A DNA stretch of 64,000 bases, taken from contig NZ_CP011340.1 in NCBI RefSeq assembly GCF_001278075.1, positions 2,790,001-2,854,000 on the forward strand, written 5' to 3'. Both the position numbers and the translations under genes were made by a program. This DNA is from Streptomyces pristinaespiralis. GTDB taxonomy: Bacteria; Actinomycetota; Actinomycetes; Streptomycetales; Streptomycetaceae. The notes beneath the pieces were generated by a model. That model searched no databases. It had not been told where the DNA came from and saw nothing but the letters and a program-made list of their open reading frames with translations. This document shows, in pieces, positions 41,382 through 51,113 of this stretch (position 1 is its first letter; each line of letters opens with the position of its first letter).

Positions 41382-42131
41382 CTACGCGTGCTGTCGTTGA
41401 TAGAAGGGACGCACGCGCTCGAGCATCCAGTCGGCCACCGGATCCTGCGCGACGTCGAGAAGCACCAGGTTGACCGGCCACGGCGGCTGGACCCGGCCCA
41501 TGGCCCGGCCGAGGGCGTCCATGGGGGCGTTGCGTTCGACGCCTTCCCAGGACGAGAGCTGCACACCGATGAAGAGCGTCGGCGCGTCGCCCTCGATGGA
41601 GGCGAGCACGCGGCGGCCGGTCAGCACGACGCCGACGGCCTCGAACTCACCGGCCGCGGCGGCGAGGAAGTCGACCGGCTCCTCCTGCCAGTCCGGTTCG
41701 AAGAGCCGCACCCGGCCGCCGGAGGCGGGACCCTCGAGCGGTGTCCGCCCCGCGCGGCACAGTTCGGCGACCGCGGCGGGCGGCAGGGGGGCGCCGACGG
41801 CGCCGCCCGGGTTGACGGCGATGCCGAGCTGCGGCGGCAGTCCGCGGGCGAATTCCCGCGCGGGCGCGACGGTGAACGGCATATGGGCGCCGACGCACTG
41901 CAGGAACTGCTGCTCCGAGCTGAAGACGGGGACGTACGCGGCGCCGTCGATCTCCATGGTCGGCAGATCGAGGTCCCGGCTCTCCTGGCTGCCGCCGTTG
42001 GGCAGCGGAACCCATATCGGGCTGCGGCCGAGCACCTCGACGAGGCGGCCTCCGGCCGCGGGGTTGCCGAGGGAGGCGGCGAGCACCTCTTCGAGCTCGT
42101 TGCCGGGCCAGCCGGTGCGGGGTATGTCCAT
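41382..42131 (-). CDS. SseB-family protein
   Basis: The 249-residue protein begins MDIPRTGWPGNELEEVLA with AAGGA upstream. The N-terminal domain has LDLPTMEIDGAAYVPVFSSE and LQCVGAHMPFTVAPAREFA, matching the neighbour's SseB domain. The C-terminal half ends ADWMLERVRPFYQRQHA, much like MRVNARPFYDRDA in the next gene. The two genes are probably ancient duplicates. No active site is apparent, and the function is unknown. Confidence 0.8.
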   Translation of the reverse strand: MDIPRTGWPGNELEEVLAASLGNPAAGGRLVEVLGRSPIWVPLPNGGSQESRDLDLPTMEIDGAAYVPVFSSEQQFLQCVGAHMPFTVAPAREFARGLPPQLGIAVNPGGAVGAPLPPAAVAELCRAGRTPLEGPASGGRVRLFEPDWQEEPVDFLAAAAGEFEAVGVVLTGRRVLASIEGDAPTLFIGVQLSSWEGVERNAPMDALGRAMGRVQPPWPVNLVLLDVAQDPVADWMLERVRPFYQRQHA

Positions 42132-43056
42132 GCGGTGTCCTTCGTGCGGGCCCCTGCGGTGGGCGCTTGCGTGTTCGTGCGCGGCACGTCGGGCGGTGTA
42201 CGCGACGCGCCGCGACGACCCTAGCGGCCGGGGCGCGGGCCGCTGCGCGGTGCACTTCCCGGGCCCACCCCTGCGACCTGACGGCCGCGGGGGCCCACCC
42301 GGGGTCCGGGCGCGCCCGGACCCCGTACGGCCTTCGGCCGTGCCCCCGAACTCCCCCAGCCGTGGGAGGCGCCCCAGGCGGGCCGGCCTTCTCGGCCCGC
42401 GGCGGCCGCGGGGGCCAAGTTCCGGGTCCTGGGCGGGCCCCGGACCCCTTACGGCCTTCGGCCGTGCCGGGCGAGGGGGAGGCGCCCCAGGCGGGCCGGC
42501 CTTCTCAGCCCGCGGGGGCCGAGTTCCCGGTCCTGGGCGGGCCCGGACTCCGTACGGCCTTCGGCCGCGCCCTCGAACTCCCCCAGTGTGGGAGGCGCCC
42601 CAAGCGGGCTGACTTTCTCGGCCCGCGGCGGCTGCGGGGGTCGAGTTCCGGGTCCGGGACGGGCCCGGACTCCGTGCGGCCTTCGGCCGTGCCGGGCGGC
42701 CGCGGGAGGCGCCCCAAGCGGGCTGCTTTCTCAGCCCGCGGCGGCCGCGGGGGCCGAGTTCCCGGTCCGGGGGCCCGGGACCCCGTACGGCCTTCTGGCC
42801 GCGCCCCGAACTCCCCCAGCCGAGGGCGCCCCGGGCGGGCTGGCTTTCTCGGCCCGCGGCGCCGCGGGGGCCGAGTTCCCGGTCCGGGGCGGGCCCCGCG
42901 ACCCCGTACTCGAACGCCGGGCGGGGTGACTTTGTCAGCCCGTCGGCGATTCGGGGCGATTCCAGCCCCGCCGGCGTTCGAGGCGCCGGGGGCGCAGGGG
43001 CGCGGAGCCCACGGGAAACCACCGCGCGGTGCCCGGGCCGGGCGCGGGGCCGCCCG
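42132..43056. repeat. Gene-free region with a 113-bp tandem repeat
   Basis: About 925 bases between the SseB-like and P-loop genes hold no credible gene. Units begin near 42367, 42480, 42593, 42707 and 42823 (spacing 113, 113, 114, 116) at AGGCGCCCCA, and each contains a hairpin around ACGGCCTTCGGCCGT and GCCCGCGGCGGCCGCGGGGG or a close relative. A degraded unit precedes these. The last 80 bases contain a motif resembling a common Streptomyces intergenic repeat (CAGCCCCGCCGGCGTTCGAGG). Rare substitutions between units indicate recent expansion. Confidence 0.8.
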
Positions 43057-43725
43057 TTACTCGAAGCCCAGGCGGCCCAGCGTTCCCGCTGCCTCGCGGT
43101 CCAGGAGGACCGCCGACGCGCAGCCGGCCGGCAGGCGTCCCGCCTCCGCGTCGGAGACCAGGTGGGAGACGGCCCGGCGGTGGCGGGCGAAGGCGTAGCC
43201 GGAGACGCCGCGGCCCCGCTCCCGCTGGCCGGCTCTCGCGACCTGGGGCGTCACGTCCAGCAGCACCAGGTGGAGGGACGTGCCGCGCCGCCGTGTCTCA
43301 CGGGCGAGCCAGCGCCGCACCCACGCCTGGGTGCCGCAGTCGTGCACGACGACGCTCTCGCCCGAACGGAGGGCACGCCGCAGTCCGGCGTAGTGCGCGA
43401 GGCGCACCAGCGGGCGGTAGACGGCGTACGGCAGGAAGCGGGGCGCGCGGGCGTCCCAGCGGTCCCGCGTGTCCTGCGAGTCGATGCCGAGACCCCTCGC
43501 CGCGCGCCGGATCAGCGTGGATTTTCCGCTGCCGGGCAGGCCGGAGACCACCACCACGTCACCGGCGGCGAAGACCAGGCTGTGCGGGCTGCGCCCGGCC
43601 CGCTGCCGCAGGTCGCGCAGCACGGGCAGGGCGGTCGTGACCGCTCCGGCCCGTGACGGGACGGCGGACATGCCCGGTGGCGCGGGCACCCCCGTGGTCG
43701 TGGCGTATGCACCGGTCGGCTGCAA
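43057..43725 (-). CDS. P-loop NTPase, predicted kinase-like
   Basis: The 222-residue protein starts at TTG with GGGGAGGGGG about nine bases upstream. Residues about 55-70 hold Walker A (SGLPGSGKSTLIRRAA). A conserved acidic/His segment VVVHDCGTQAWVRRWLARET and Arg-rich C-terminal helices (RRAVSHLVSDAEAGRL) suggest the AAA_33 or zeta-toxin-like kinase superfamily. The phosphate acceptor is not known. There is no toxin-antitoxin partner nearby; the gene is divergent from the glycine-riboswitch operon. Confidence 0.7.
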   Translation of the reverse strand: MQPTGAYATTTGVPAPPGMSAVPSRAGAVTTALPVLRDLRQRAGRSPHSLVFAAGDVVVVSGLPGSGKSTLIRRAARGLGIDSQDTRDRWDARAPRFLPYAVYRPLVRLAHYAGLRRALRSGESVVVHDCGTQAWVRRWLARETRRRGTSLHLVLLDVTPQVARAGQRERGRGVSGYAFARHRRAVSHLVSDAEAGRLPAGCASAVLLDREAAGTLGRLGFE

Positions 43726-43885
43726 CGTCGTCCCCCTCCCCGTGTCGGGTCATCCCTCACCCTTGCCCATGAAGTGTAAAGAATTGGTAATACGGCTCAA
43801 GTGTTTTCAGGGCGGCCTCACGCTCCACTCTTCCCGGATGCGTGCAATGATGTGCGCGCCAACTCCATACCGGCCGCTTGAATCC

Positions 43886-44086
43886 ACGCGGGAGAGTCCC
43901 TGCCACCCCTGTGGCGGGCGCCGAAGGAGCAAGTTCCTCCCTTGAATCTCTCAGGCCCCGTACCGCGTGCGATGAGGCAGATCTGAAAAGCGAGCCGCAT
44001 TCGAGTGGCTCCACCCAAGGTGCAAGTCACGACTACCCGTACGCGTAGTCGGGGCGAACCTCTCAGGTTCCGATGACAGATGGGGA
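43886..44086 (+). ncRNA. Tandem glycine riboswitch upstream of gcvT
   Basis: Two glycine aptamers are visible. The first (about 43886-43970) has GGGAGAGTCCC, GCCGAAGGAGCAAG and TTGAATCTCTCAGG. The second (about 43980-44086) has ACCCAAGGTGCAAG, GCGAACCTCTCAGG and ATGACAGATGGGGAGG. These are the known conserved segments of the class. It should turn on the glycine-cleavage operon when glycine is high. The expression platform appears to include the gcvT ribosome site region at 44112-44124. Confidence 0.88.
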
Positions 44087-44123
44087 GGATTGTCCTCGCA
44101 GCCATGCCCTGGGAGCCACACCT

Positions 44124-45239
<1,116 letters not shown>

Positions 45240-45318
45240 TCCTCCGGGTGCCGGAAGTGATCGTCCGCACCCTCTCCCCGTTCACCAGCACTCCCCCGCG
45301 TACAGGAGAATTCAGGTC

Positions 45319-45693
45319 ATGAGCAACCCCCAGCAGCTGCGCTACAGCAAGGAGCACGAGTGGCTGTCGGCCGCCGAGGACGGCGTGTCGACGGTCGGCA
45401 TCACGGAGCACGCGGCCAACGCGCTCGGCGACGTGGTGTACGTCCAGCTCCCCGAGGTCGGTGACACGGTGACCGCGGGCGAGACCTGCGGCGAGCTGGA
45501 GTCCACCAAGTCGGTCAGCGACCTGTACTCCCCGGTCAGCGGTGAGGTCACCGAGGCCAACGAGGATGTCGTAGGCGACCCGTCGCTGGTGAACTCCGCG
45601 CCCTTCGAGGGCGGCTGGCTGTTCAAGGTGCGTGTCAGCGAGGAGCCGAAGGACCTGCTCTCCGCGGACGAGTACACCGAATTCGCCGGCTGA
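45319..45693 (+). CDS. gcvH: Glycine-cleavage H protein
   Basis: The 124-residue lipoyl-domain protein begins [20 protein letters not shown]. The lipoylated lysine lies in [18 protein letters not shown]. It carries the aminomethyl group between the P and T proteins. It sits 79 bases after gcvT with AGGAG upstream, and 33 bases before glyA. Normal length for the family. Confidence 0.97.
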   Translation: MSNPQQLRYSKEHEWLSAAEDGVSTVGITEHAANALGDVVYVQLPEVGDTVTAGETCGELESTKSVSDLYSPVSGEVTEANEDVVGDPSLVNSAPFEGGWLFKVRVSEEPKDLLSADEYTEFAG

Positions 45694-45726
45694 CCAAGCG
45701 CTGACCAAGACCTTAGGGACCGAGTG

Positions 45727-46986
45727 ATGTCGCTTCTCAACACCCCTCTCCACGAGCTGGACCCGGACGTCGCCGCCGCTGTCGACGCCGAGCTCCACCG
45801 TCAGCAGTCCACCCTCGAGATGATCGCCTCGGAGAACTTCGCTCCGGTCGCGGTCATGGAGGCCCAGGGCTCCGTCCTCACCAACAAGTACGCCGAGGGC
45901 TACCCGGGCCGCCGCTACTACGGCGGCTGCGAGCACGTCGACGTGGTCGAGCAGATCGCCATCGACCGCATCAAGGCGCTCTTCGGCGCCGAGCACGCCA
46001 ACGTGCAGCCCCACTCGGGCGCGCAGGCGAACGCGGCGGCGATGTTCGCGCTGCTGAAGCCGGGCGACACGATCATGGGCCTGAACCTGGCCCACGGCGG
46101 TCACCTGACCCACGGCATGAAGATCAACTTCTCCGGCAAGCTCTACAACGTGGTCGCGTACCACGTGGACGACGCCACCGGCCAGGTCGACATGGCCGAG
46201 GTCGAGCGGCTCGCCAAGGAGTCCAAGCCGAAGCTGATCGTGGCCGGCTGGTCCGCGTACCCGCGTCAGCTGGACTTCGCGGCCTTCCGCCGGATCGCCG
46301 ACGAGGTCGGCGCCTACCTGATGGTCGACATGGCGCACTTCGCCGGCCTGGTCGCCGCGGGTCTGCACCCCAACCCGGTGCCGCACGCCCACGTCGTCAC
46401 CACGACCACGCACAAGACCCTCGGCGGTCCGCGCGGCGGTGTGATCCTCTCCACGGCCGAGCTCGCCAAGAAGATCAACTCCGCGGTCTTCCCGGGCCAG
46501 CAGGGCGGCCCGCTGGAGCACGTCATCGCGGCGAAGGCGGTCTCCTTCAAGGTCGCCGCCTCCGAGGACTTCAAGGAGCGCCAGCAGCGCACGCTGGACG
46601 GCGCCCGCATCCTGGCCGAGCGCCTGGTCCAGGCCGACGTCACCGAGCACGGCGTCTCCGTCCTGTCCGGCGGCACGGACGTGCACCTGGTCCTGGTGGA
46701 CCTGCGCAACTCCGAGCTGGACGGCCAGCAGGCCGAGGACCGTCTCCACGAGGTCGGCATCACGGTCAACCGCAACGCCATCCCGAACGACCCGCGGCCG
46801 CCGATGGTCACCTCGGGTCTGCGGATCGGCACGCCGGCGCTGGCCACCCGCGGTTTCCAGGACGAGGACTTCCGCGAGGTCGCGGACATCATCGCCGAGG
46901 CGCTGAAGCCGTCGTACGACGTGCCGGCGCTGCGCGCCCGCGTGACGGCCCTGGCCGAGAAGCACCCGCTCTACCCTGGTCTGTGA
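45727..46986 (+). CDS. glyA: Serine hydroxymethyltransferase
   Basis: The 419-residue PLP enzyme interconverts serine and glycine with tetrahydrofolate. It starts at ATG (reading [19 protein letters not shown]); a GTG one codon earlier is possible, with AGGGA upstream. The PLP lysine is in [17 protein letters not shown], and the folate/substrate region includes [19 protein letters not shown]. With GcvT and GcvH it couples glycine breakdown to one-carbon supply. It ends the operon at a hairpin. Confidence 0.96.
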   Translation: MSLLNTPLHELDPDVAAAVDAELHRQQSTLEMIASENFAPVAVMEAQGSVLTNKYAEGYPGRRYYGGCEHVDVVEQIAIDRIKALFGAEHANVQPHSGAQANAAAMFALLKPGDTIMGLNLAHGGHLTHGMKINFSGKLYNVVAYHVDDATGQVDMAEVERLAKESKPKLIVAGWSAYPRQLDFAAFRRIADEVGAYLMVDMAHFAGLVAAGLHPNPVPHAHVVTTTTHKTLGGPRGGVILSTAELAKKINSAVFPGQQGGPLEHVIAAKAVSFKVAASEDFKERQQRTLDGARILAERLVQADVTEHGVSVLSGGTDVHLVLVDLRNSELDGQQAEDRLHEVGITVNRNAIPNDPRPPMVTSGLRIGTPALATRGFQDEDFREVADIIAEALKPSYDVPALRARVTALAEKHPLYPGL

Positions 46987-47020
46987 CGGATCTCCCGTAA
47001 CCGACCCGAACAAAACAAAA

Positions 47021-47058
47021 GGGGCACCGCGCACACTGGACCGTGCGCGCGGTGCCCC
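47021..47058 (+). terminator. Hairpin after glyA
   Basis: A 12-bp stem (GGGGCACCGCGC at 47021-47032 with 47047-47058) follows an A-rich stretch 34 bases after the glyA stop. It probably ends the glycine operon before sdaA, perhaps with some read-through. Confidence 0.8.
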
Positions 47059-47181
47059 GCACCACGTAAGCACCCCGCACACGCAATGCCTCTGCGCCCA
47101 CCGCCACCCGTACACGAGGCGCTGCGCGCCGCTGCACCACACGGCAGACAACGGCGTCTACCACCCCACAAGGAGTTCCCA

Positions 47182-48552
47182 GTGGCCATCTCGGTCTTCG
47201 ACCTGTTCTCGATCGGCATCGGCCCGTCCAGCTCCCACACGGTGGGCCCGATGCGCGCCGCCCGGATGTTCGCCCGGCGCCTGAAGAACGAGGGCCTGCT
47301 CGCCCACACCACGGCGATACGGGCCGAGCTGTACGGCTCGCTGGGCGCGACCGGGCACGGCCACGGCACTCCCAAGGCGGTCCTGCTGGGCCTCGAGGGC
47401 AACTCTCCGCGGACCGTCGACGTCGAGAGCGCCGACGAGCAGGTCGAGCGGATCAGGACGGACGGGCGGATCAACCTGCTCGGCGCCCACGAGATCGACT
47501 TCGACTTCGACGAGGACCTCGTCCTGCACCGCCGTAAGGCCCTGCCGTACCACGCCAACGGCATGACGGTCGTCGCCCGCGACGCCGAGGGCACGACGCT
47601 GCTGGAGAAGACGTACTACTCCGTCGGCGGCGGTTTCGTCGTCGACGAGGACGCGGTGGCGGGCGACAACCCGATCGTCCCCGAAGACACCGTCCTGAAG
47701 CACCCCTTCCGTACCGGTGACGAGCTGCTGCGCCTCACCAAGGAGACCGGCCTGTCGATCTCGGCGCTGATGCTGGAGAACGAGAAGGCCTGGCGCACCG
47801 AGGAAGAGATCCGGGAGGGGCTGCTGGAGATCTGGCGGGTCATGCAGGCCTGCGTCGCGCGCGGCATGTCCCGCGAGGGCATCCTGCCGGGCGGTCTCAA
47901 GGTCCGCCGGCGCGCCGCGACCACGGCCCGCAAGCTGCGCTCCGAGGGCGACCCGCAGGCGCTCGCCATGGAGTGGATCACGCTCTACGCGATGGCCGTG
48001 AACGAGGAGAACGCGGCCGGCGGCCGGGTCGTCACCGCCCCCACGAACGGCGCCGCGGGCATCATCCCGGCGGTCCTGCACTACTACATGAACTTCGTGC
48101 CCGGCGCCGACGAGAAGGGCATCGTCGACTTCCTGCTCGCCGCGGGCGCGATCGGCATGCTCTTCAAGGAGAACGCCTCGATCTCCGGCGCCGAGGTCGG
48201 CTGCCAGGGCGAGGTCGGCTCCGCCTGCTCGATGGCCGCGGGCGCGCTCGCCGAGGTCCTCGGCGGCTCCCCGGAGCAGGTCGAGAACGCCGCGGAGATC
48301 GGCATGGAACACAACCTGGGCCTCACCTGCGACCCGGTCGGCGGCCTGGTCCAGATCCCGTGCATCGAGCGCAACGGCATGGCGGCGGTCAAGGCCGTCA
48401 CGGCCGCGAAGATGGCGATGCGCGGCGACGGCAGCCACAAGGTGTCCCTGGACAAGGTCATCAAAACGATGAAGGAGACCGGCGCCGACATGTCGGTCAA
48501 GTACAAGGAGACCGCCCGCGGCGGTCTCGCGGTGAACATCATCGAGTGCTGA
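47182..48552 (+). CDS. sdaA: L-serine ammonia-lyase (L-serine dehydratase), iron-sulfur type
   Basis: The 456-residue enzyme converts serine to pyruvate and ammonia. The GTG start is used because AAGGAG lies eight bases upstream and the protein then opens [19 protein letters not shown], the normal SdaA start. The Fe-S cluster Cys residues are in [16 protein letters not shown] and [16 protein letters not shown]. It is a fused, single-chain type. Placed after glyA, it disposes of serine made from glycine. Confidence 0.96.
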   Translation: MAISVFDLFSIGIGPSSSHTVGPMRAARMFARRLKNEGLLAHTTAIRAELYGSLGATGHGHGTPKAVLLGLEGNSPRTVDVESADEQVERIRTDGRINLLGAHEIDFDFDEDLVLHRRKALPYHANGMTVVARDAEGTTLLEKTYYSVGGGFVVDEDAVAGDNPIVPEDTVLKHPFRTGDELLRLTKETGLSISALMLENEKAWRTEEEIREGLLEIWRVMQACVARGMSREGILPGGLKVRRRAATTARKLRSEGDPQALAMEWITLYAMAVNEENAAGGRVVTAPTNGAAGIIPAVLHYYMNFVPGADEKGIVDFLLAAGAIGMLFKENASISGAEVGCQGEVGSACSMAAGALAEVLGGSPEQVENAAEIGMEHNLGLTCDPVGGLVQIPCIERNGMAAVKAVTAAKMAMRGDGSHKVSLDKVIKTMKETGADMSVKYKETARGGLAVNIIEC

Positions 48553-48558
48553 GGCTCT

Positions 48559-48604
48559 GGGCCCTGACCAGCTCTTTTGCGTCTTTCAGCGCTGGTCGGG
48601 GCCC
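48559..48604 (+). terminator. Hairpin after sdaA
   Basis: A 14-bp stem with one G-T pair (GGGCCCTGACCAGC at 48559-48572 with 48591-48604) and an 18-base T-rich loop starts six bases past the sdaA stop. It is the likely terminator. Confidence 0.75.
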
Positions 48605-48890
48605 GTCCTGCCCACACAGGGGAAGTACAGGGCTCGGTCCGCTCGCACGGCGGTGGGTTCGCGCAGGGTCCGCATGATCGCGTCGAGGTCGCTCAGGGCC
48701 TGCGCGCAGAAACCCGAGTCCCGGGTCGCCGCCTCGCCGCGTTCGTCGCAGGCCGGCGATGCTGCCGGGTTCGCGAACCGCCAGCCGGCACAGGGGACTT
48801 GCAGGTGACCGTGGTGGGGGACCCCGCTCCGAGCTTGAGCCACTCCAAGGCCCCCGGACCGCTGAGGGTCACGCCCGGCAGCCCAGGATT
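48605..48890. other. Intergenic region between sdaA and the EF-hand gene
   Basis: About 290 bases separate the sdaA hairpin from the EF-hand gene's terminator. A 102-residue minus-strand open frame here lacks a ribosome site and recognised similarity, so I do not call it as a gene. It could be a decayed remnant. Nothing else is seen. Confidence 0.4.
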
Positions 48891-48946
48891 CCACGGGACA
48901 TGGGAAGGCCCCCGGCGCGTGCCGGGGGCCTTCCCATGTCCCGTGG
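48891..48946 (-). terminator. Very strong hairpin after the EF-hand gene
   Basis: A perfect 26-bp stem (48891-48916 with 48921-48946) with a four-base loop (GCGT) ends two bases before the EF-hand gene's stop codon. This is an exceptionally long exact palindrome, acting as a terminator for the minus-strand gene and possibly for both directions. Confidence 0.85.
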
Positions 48947-48948
48947 GA

Positions 48949-49164
48949 TCAGGCCTTGTTCAGGTGGGCCCAGAACTCGTCGAACGACAGGAGCTTGTCC
49001 TTGTCGGTGTCCTGTGCGGCGATCACGGCCTCGGCCACCGACTCGGTGACGTTCCAGTCACCCATCTGAGCCATGGCCGTCTTGTACTCGGCCGCGGTGA
49101 TGAAGCCGTCGCCGTCCGCGTCGTAACGGTCGAACGCCTTGCGTGCTGACTCGATGTCCGCCAC
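48949..49164 (-). CDS. EF-hand calcium-binding protein, CabD-like
   Basis: The 71-residue protein begins MADIESARKAFDRYDADGDG. It has two EF-hand loops: DADGDGFITAAE (about 15-26), a canonical 12-residue loop, and DTDKDKLLSFDE (about 52-63), which has Lys at positions often taken by Gly. It is cytosolic and of the small two-hand type known in Streptomyces as CabD (SCO5464 in my recollection). A calcium buffer or sensor role is established for the family. The partner is unknown. Confidence 0.88.
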   Translation of the reverse strand: MADIESARKAFDRYDADGDGFITAAEYKTAMAQMGDWNVTESVAEAVIAAQDTDKDKLLSFDEFWAHLNKA

Positions 49165-49266
49165 CGGTCCACCCCTTCTTGGTGCATTACTGACGGGGGT
49201 CAGATTATCGGCCCGCGTCGTCGATCATGGAGGCGAGGCCTGTACCCACGAACGGGGAGAGAAGCG

Positions 49267-49905
49267 ATGAGCGACGAACTGGCACGGATTCTCGCCGCCG
49301 CGGCCGAGGGGCGGTTCCCGCCCGCGGACGGCGGGGTGACGGTGATGGACCGGCCCGGTGCGCGGGACGAGGGCGTGGTGGCCTTCACCGCGCACTCGGT
49401 CGTCTTCACCGCCGAGGACCCTGAGTGGATACGGGCCGAACTGGCGGCCACCGCCTCCGACCGGCTGGCCGCCACCATGAACCCTGGTTTCCTGGCGGCC
49501 CTCATGAGGCGCACCGGACGGTCGATGGACACCATCGATCTGGTGACGGTCGCGGACGCGCTGCCCGGGGAGCCCGATGTCGAACTGCGCGAGATCCAGG
49601 ACCGCGAGCATCCCCGGGTGGTCGGCGCCCTGAAGCGCCGCGACGACGTGCGGGTGTGGGCGGCGGACGGCGGGGTGCTCGTGCTGGGCCGCGGGCTGGC
49701 CGGCCGCTGGGAGGTGTCCCTCGAGGTCGACGAGGAGGCGCGGGGCCGGGGCGTCGGTCCCCGGCTCGCCGTCGCCGCCCGGCACCTGGTGCCAGGGCCG
49801 GTGCTGTGGTCCCAGCAGTCACCGGGCAACGCACGCAGTGTGCGGGCGTTCCAGCGCGCCGGGTTCCGGCCGGTCGCCTCCGAGGCGATCCTCGCCGCAT
49901 GTTAG
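49267..49905 (+). CDS. GNAT-family N-acetyltransferase
   Basis: The 212-residue protein begins MSDELARILAAAAEGRFPPA with GGGGAGAGAAG upstream. The N-terminal half (to about residue 100) is a divergent domain; the GNAT core is C-terminal: EVSLEVDEEARGRGVGPRLA contains the acetyl-CoA motif (RGRGVG) and SPGNARSVRAFQRAGFRPV the usual final strand-helix. It is divergent from the EF-hand gene and convergent with the ADP-ribosyltransferase gene. The substrate is unknown. Confidence 0.85.
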   Translation: MSDELARILAAAAEGRFPPADGGVTVMDRPGARDEGVVAFTAHSVVFTAEDPEWIRAELAATASDRLAATMNPGFLAALMRRTGRSMDTIDLVTVADALPGEPDVELREIQDREHPRVVGALKRRDDVRVWAADGGVLVLGRGLAGRWEVSLEVDEEARGRGVGPRLAVAARHLVPGPVLWSQQSPGNARSVRAFQRAGFRPVASEAILAAC

Positions 49906-49912
49906 GACGCGG

Positions 49913-49953
49913 GAACGCCGCCCCGGGGGCCGTCGGCCCCCGGGGCGGCGTTC
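49913..49953. terminator. Hairpin between GNAT and ADP-ribosyltransferase genes
   Basis: A perfect 19-bp stem (49913-49931 with 49935-49953) with a three-base loop lies between the converging GNAT and ADP-ribosyltransferase genes. It probably works for both directions. Confidence 0.85.
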
Positions 49954-49966
49954 TGCCGCTCAAGGG

Positions 49967-50590
49967 TCACAGGCGCCAGGGAAGGTAGTTCGGGTTGTCC
50001 CGGCACTCGCTCATGATCTCGCGCTTGGTCTGCTTGTCGACGGGGCACGCGCCGACGATGAAGTCCCGGGCGATGCCGCCGGGGAAGGCCACCTCGGCCT
50101 GCTCCGCCCACCGGTGGGTGTCACCGATGGTCCGGTTGACGTCGATGCCGCCGGGAGCGTCGATGTAGTAGTTCCAGGCGCTCTTCCACTGCTTGTAGAG
50201 ATCGTGGTCGTAGGTCGTCGAGACGAACGGCGACGGCTGGTTGACGAGGACGTACTTCTCGATGTCGTACTGGCCGTTCTGCGGCGCCTTCGGGTGGAAG
50301 CCCTGATCGAAGATGACCTCGGGGGCGCGTCCGTCGGCCCGGTACAGCTGCCTGCAGTTGTCGCGGAACGACGGCTTCGGTGTGATCCGGTCGATGTCCA
50401 CGCTGCGGTCGGCGGCGGCGTGGAGCGGGTCGCCGAGGTCCGGGCACGTGGCGGTGGCGGCGGCCCGAGCGGCCGGGGCCGCGGGTGTCGATGCGGTTCC
50501 TGCGGCGGTCCCTGCCGCTGCGGGGACGAGGGTGGCGGCCAGGGCCAGCGTGAGCACGGCGGCCCGGCGCCGCGAGCGAGTGGTGATCAT
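49967..50590 (-). CDS. Secreted ADP-ribosyltransferase, ScARP/scabin type
   Basis: The 207-residue protein has a Sec signal (basic RSRRRAAVLTLALAATLVP, cleavage near residues 30-45). The catalytic signature of the pierisin-like/scabin ADP-ribosyltransferases is present: Arg84 in QLYRADGRAPEVIF, Ser-Thr-Thr at 124-126 in PFVSTTYD, and Gln-x-Glu at 164-166 in WAEQAEVAFPGG. These enzymes transfer ADP-ribose to guanine bases; ScARP (SCO5461 in my recollection) does so in S. coelicolor, and scabin in S. scabiei. I start at the ATG opening MITTRSRRRAAVL; a longer open frame exists. No immunity gene is evident. Confidence 0.88.
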   Translation of the reverse strand: MITTRSRRRAAVLTLALAATLVPAAAGTAAGTASTPAAPAARAAATATCPDLGDPLHAAADRSVDIDRITPKPSFRDNCRQLYRADGRAPEVIFDQGFHPKAPQNGQYDIEKYVLVNQPSPFVSTTYDHDLYKQWKSAWNYYIDAPGGIDVNRTIGDTHRWAEQAEVAFPGGIARDFIVGACPVDKQTKREIMSECRDNPNYLPWRL

Positions 50591-51113
50591 GGGGACACCA
50601 TCCCGGTCCGACGGCACCGGACCGCGCACGGTCACCCGCTGGTGGGCGAGTTGTTCACCTGGTCACCGGACACGCCGGTGCGGCCGACGGGGCGCCGCCC
50701 GGGCTGCGGGTGGGCGGCGAGCCCGTGCGGCCGCTACCGAGGGGGATGCGCGCCGGCTGCCGACCGGTGCGCCCAAGACCGTTCCAAGAACCATTCAAGA
50801 GGCCATATGATCGATGAATCACTCCCTGGGTGGGATAGTTATGCATGGAATGCCAGGCAAGTGGGCCAGCTCACCTACGATTCATCGACGACATGTCCCA
50901 TTCAGGACCTTTTGGTCGCTTATAGGATTTTGGAGATGGGGCGTCCGTCTGCCATAGTCGACGGCACGACCTCCATTGACCCGGGCACGGTCGACATCAG
51001 CGGCCGTGGATACACCCCCCAATCCACGGCGCTCCACACAGAAGCCCCCAGCCGCCGCCATCGCGGCGCACGGGGGCTTCTGTGCGTCGCGGCCCACCGT
51101 CGTCCGGCGTGCG
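50591..51113. other. AT-richer intergenic region with inverted repeats
   Basis: About 520 bases hold no credible gene. The part from about 50790 to 50960 is much richer in A and T than its surroundings. CGATGAATC (50812-50820) pairs exactly with GATTCATCG (50879-50887), with small inner symmetries such as GCATGGAATGC. CCGTGGAT/ATCCACGG (51004-51011 and 51022-51029) forms another hairpin. The promoter of the ADP-ribosyltransferase gene should be here. A small RNA or a mobile-element remnant is possible. Confidence 0.5.
51037..51084 (-). terminator. Terminator of the anti-sigma-like gene
   Basis: A 13-bp stem (CACAGAAGCCCCC at 51037-51049 with 51072-51084) encloses a smaller GCCGC/GCGGC stem, 30 bases past the stop of the minus-strand anti-sigma-like gene. 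Confidence 0.75.

Noticed and set aside
42285..42990. The tandem repeat as a CRISPR array
   Set aside because: Units are contiguous 113-base copies without unique spacers, and no cas genes are nearby.
48586..48894. A 102-residue minus-strand frame between sdaA and the EF-hand gene
   Set aside because: No ribosome site, no recognised similarity, and it overlaps both terminators.
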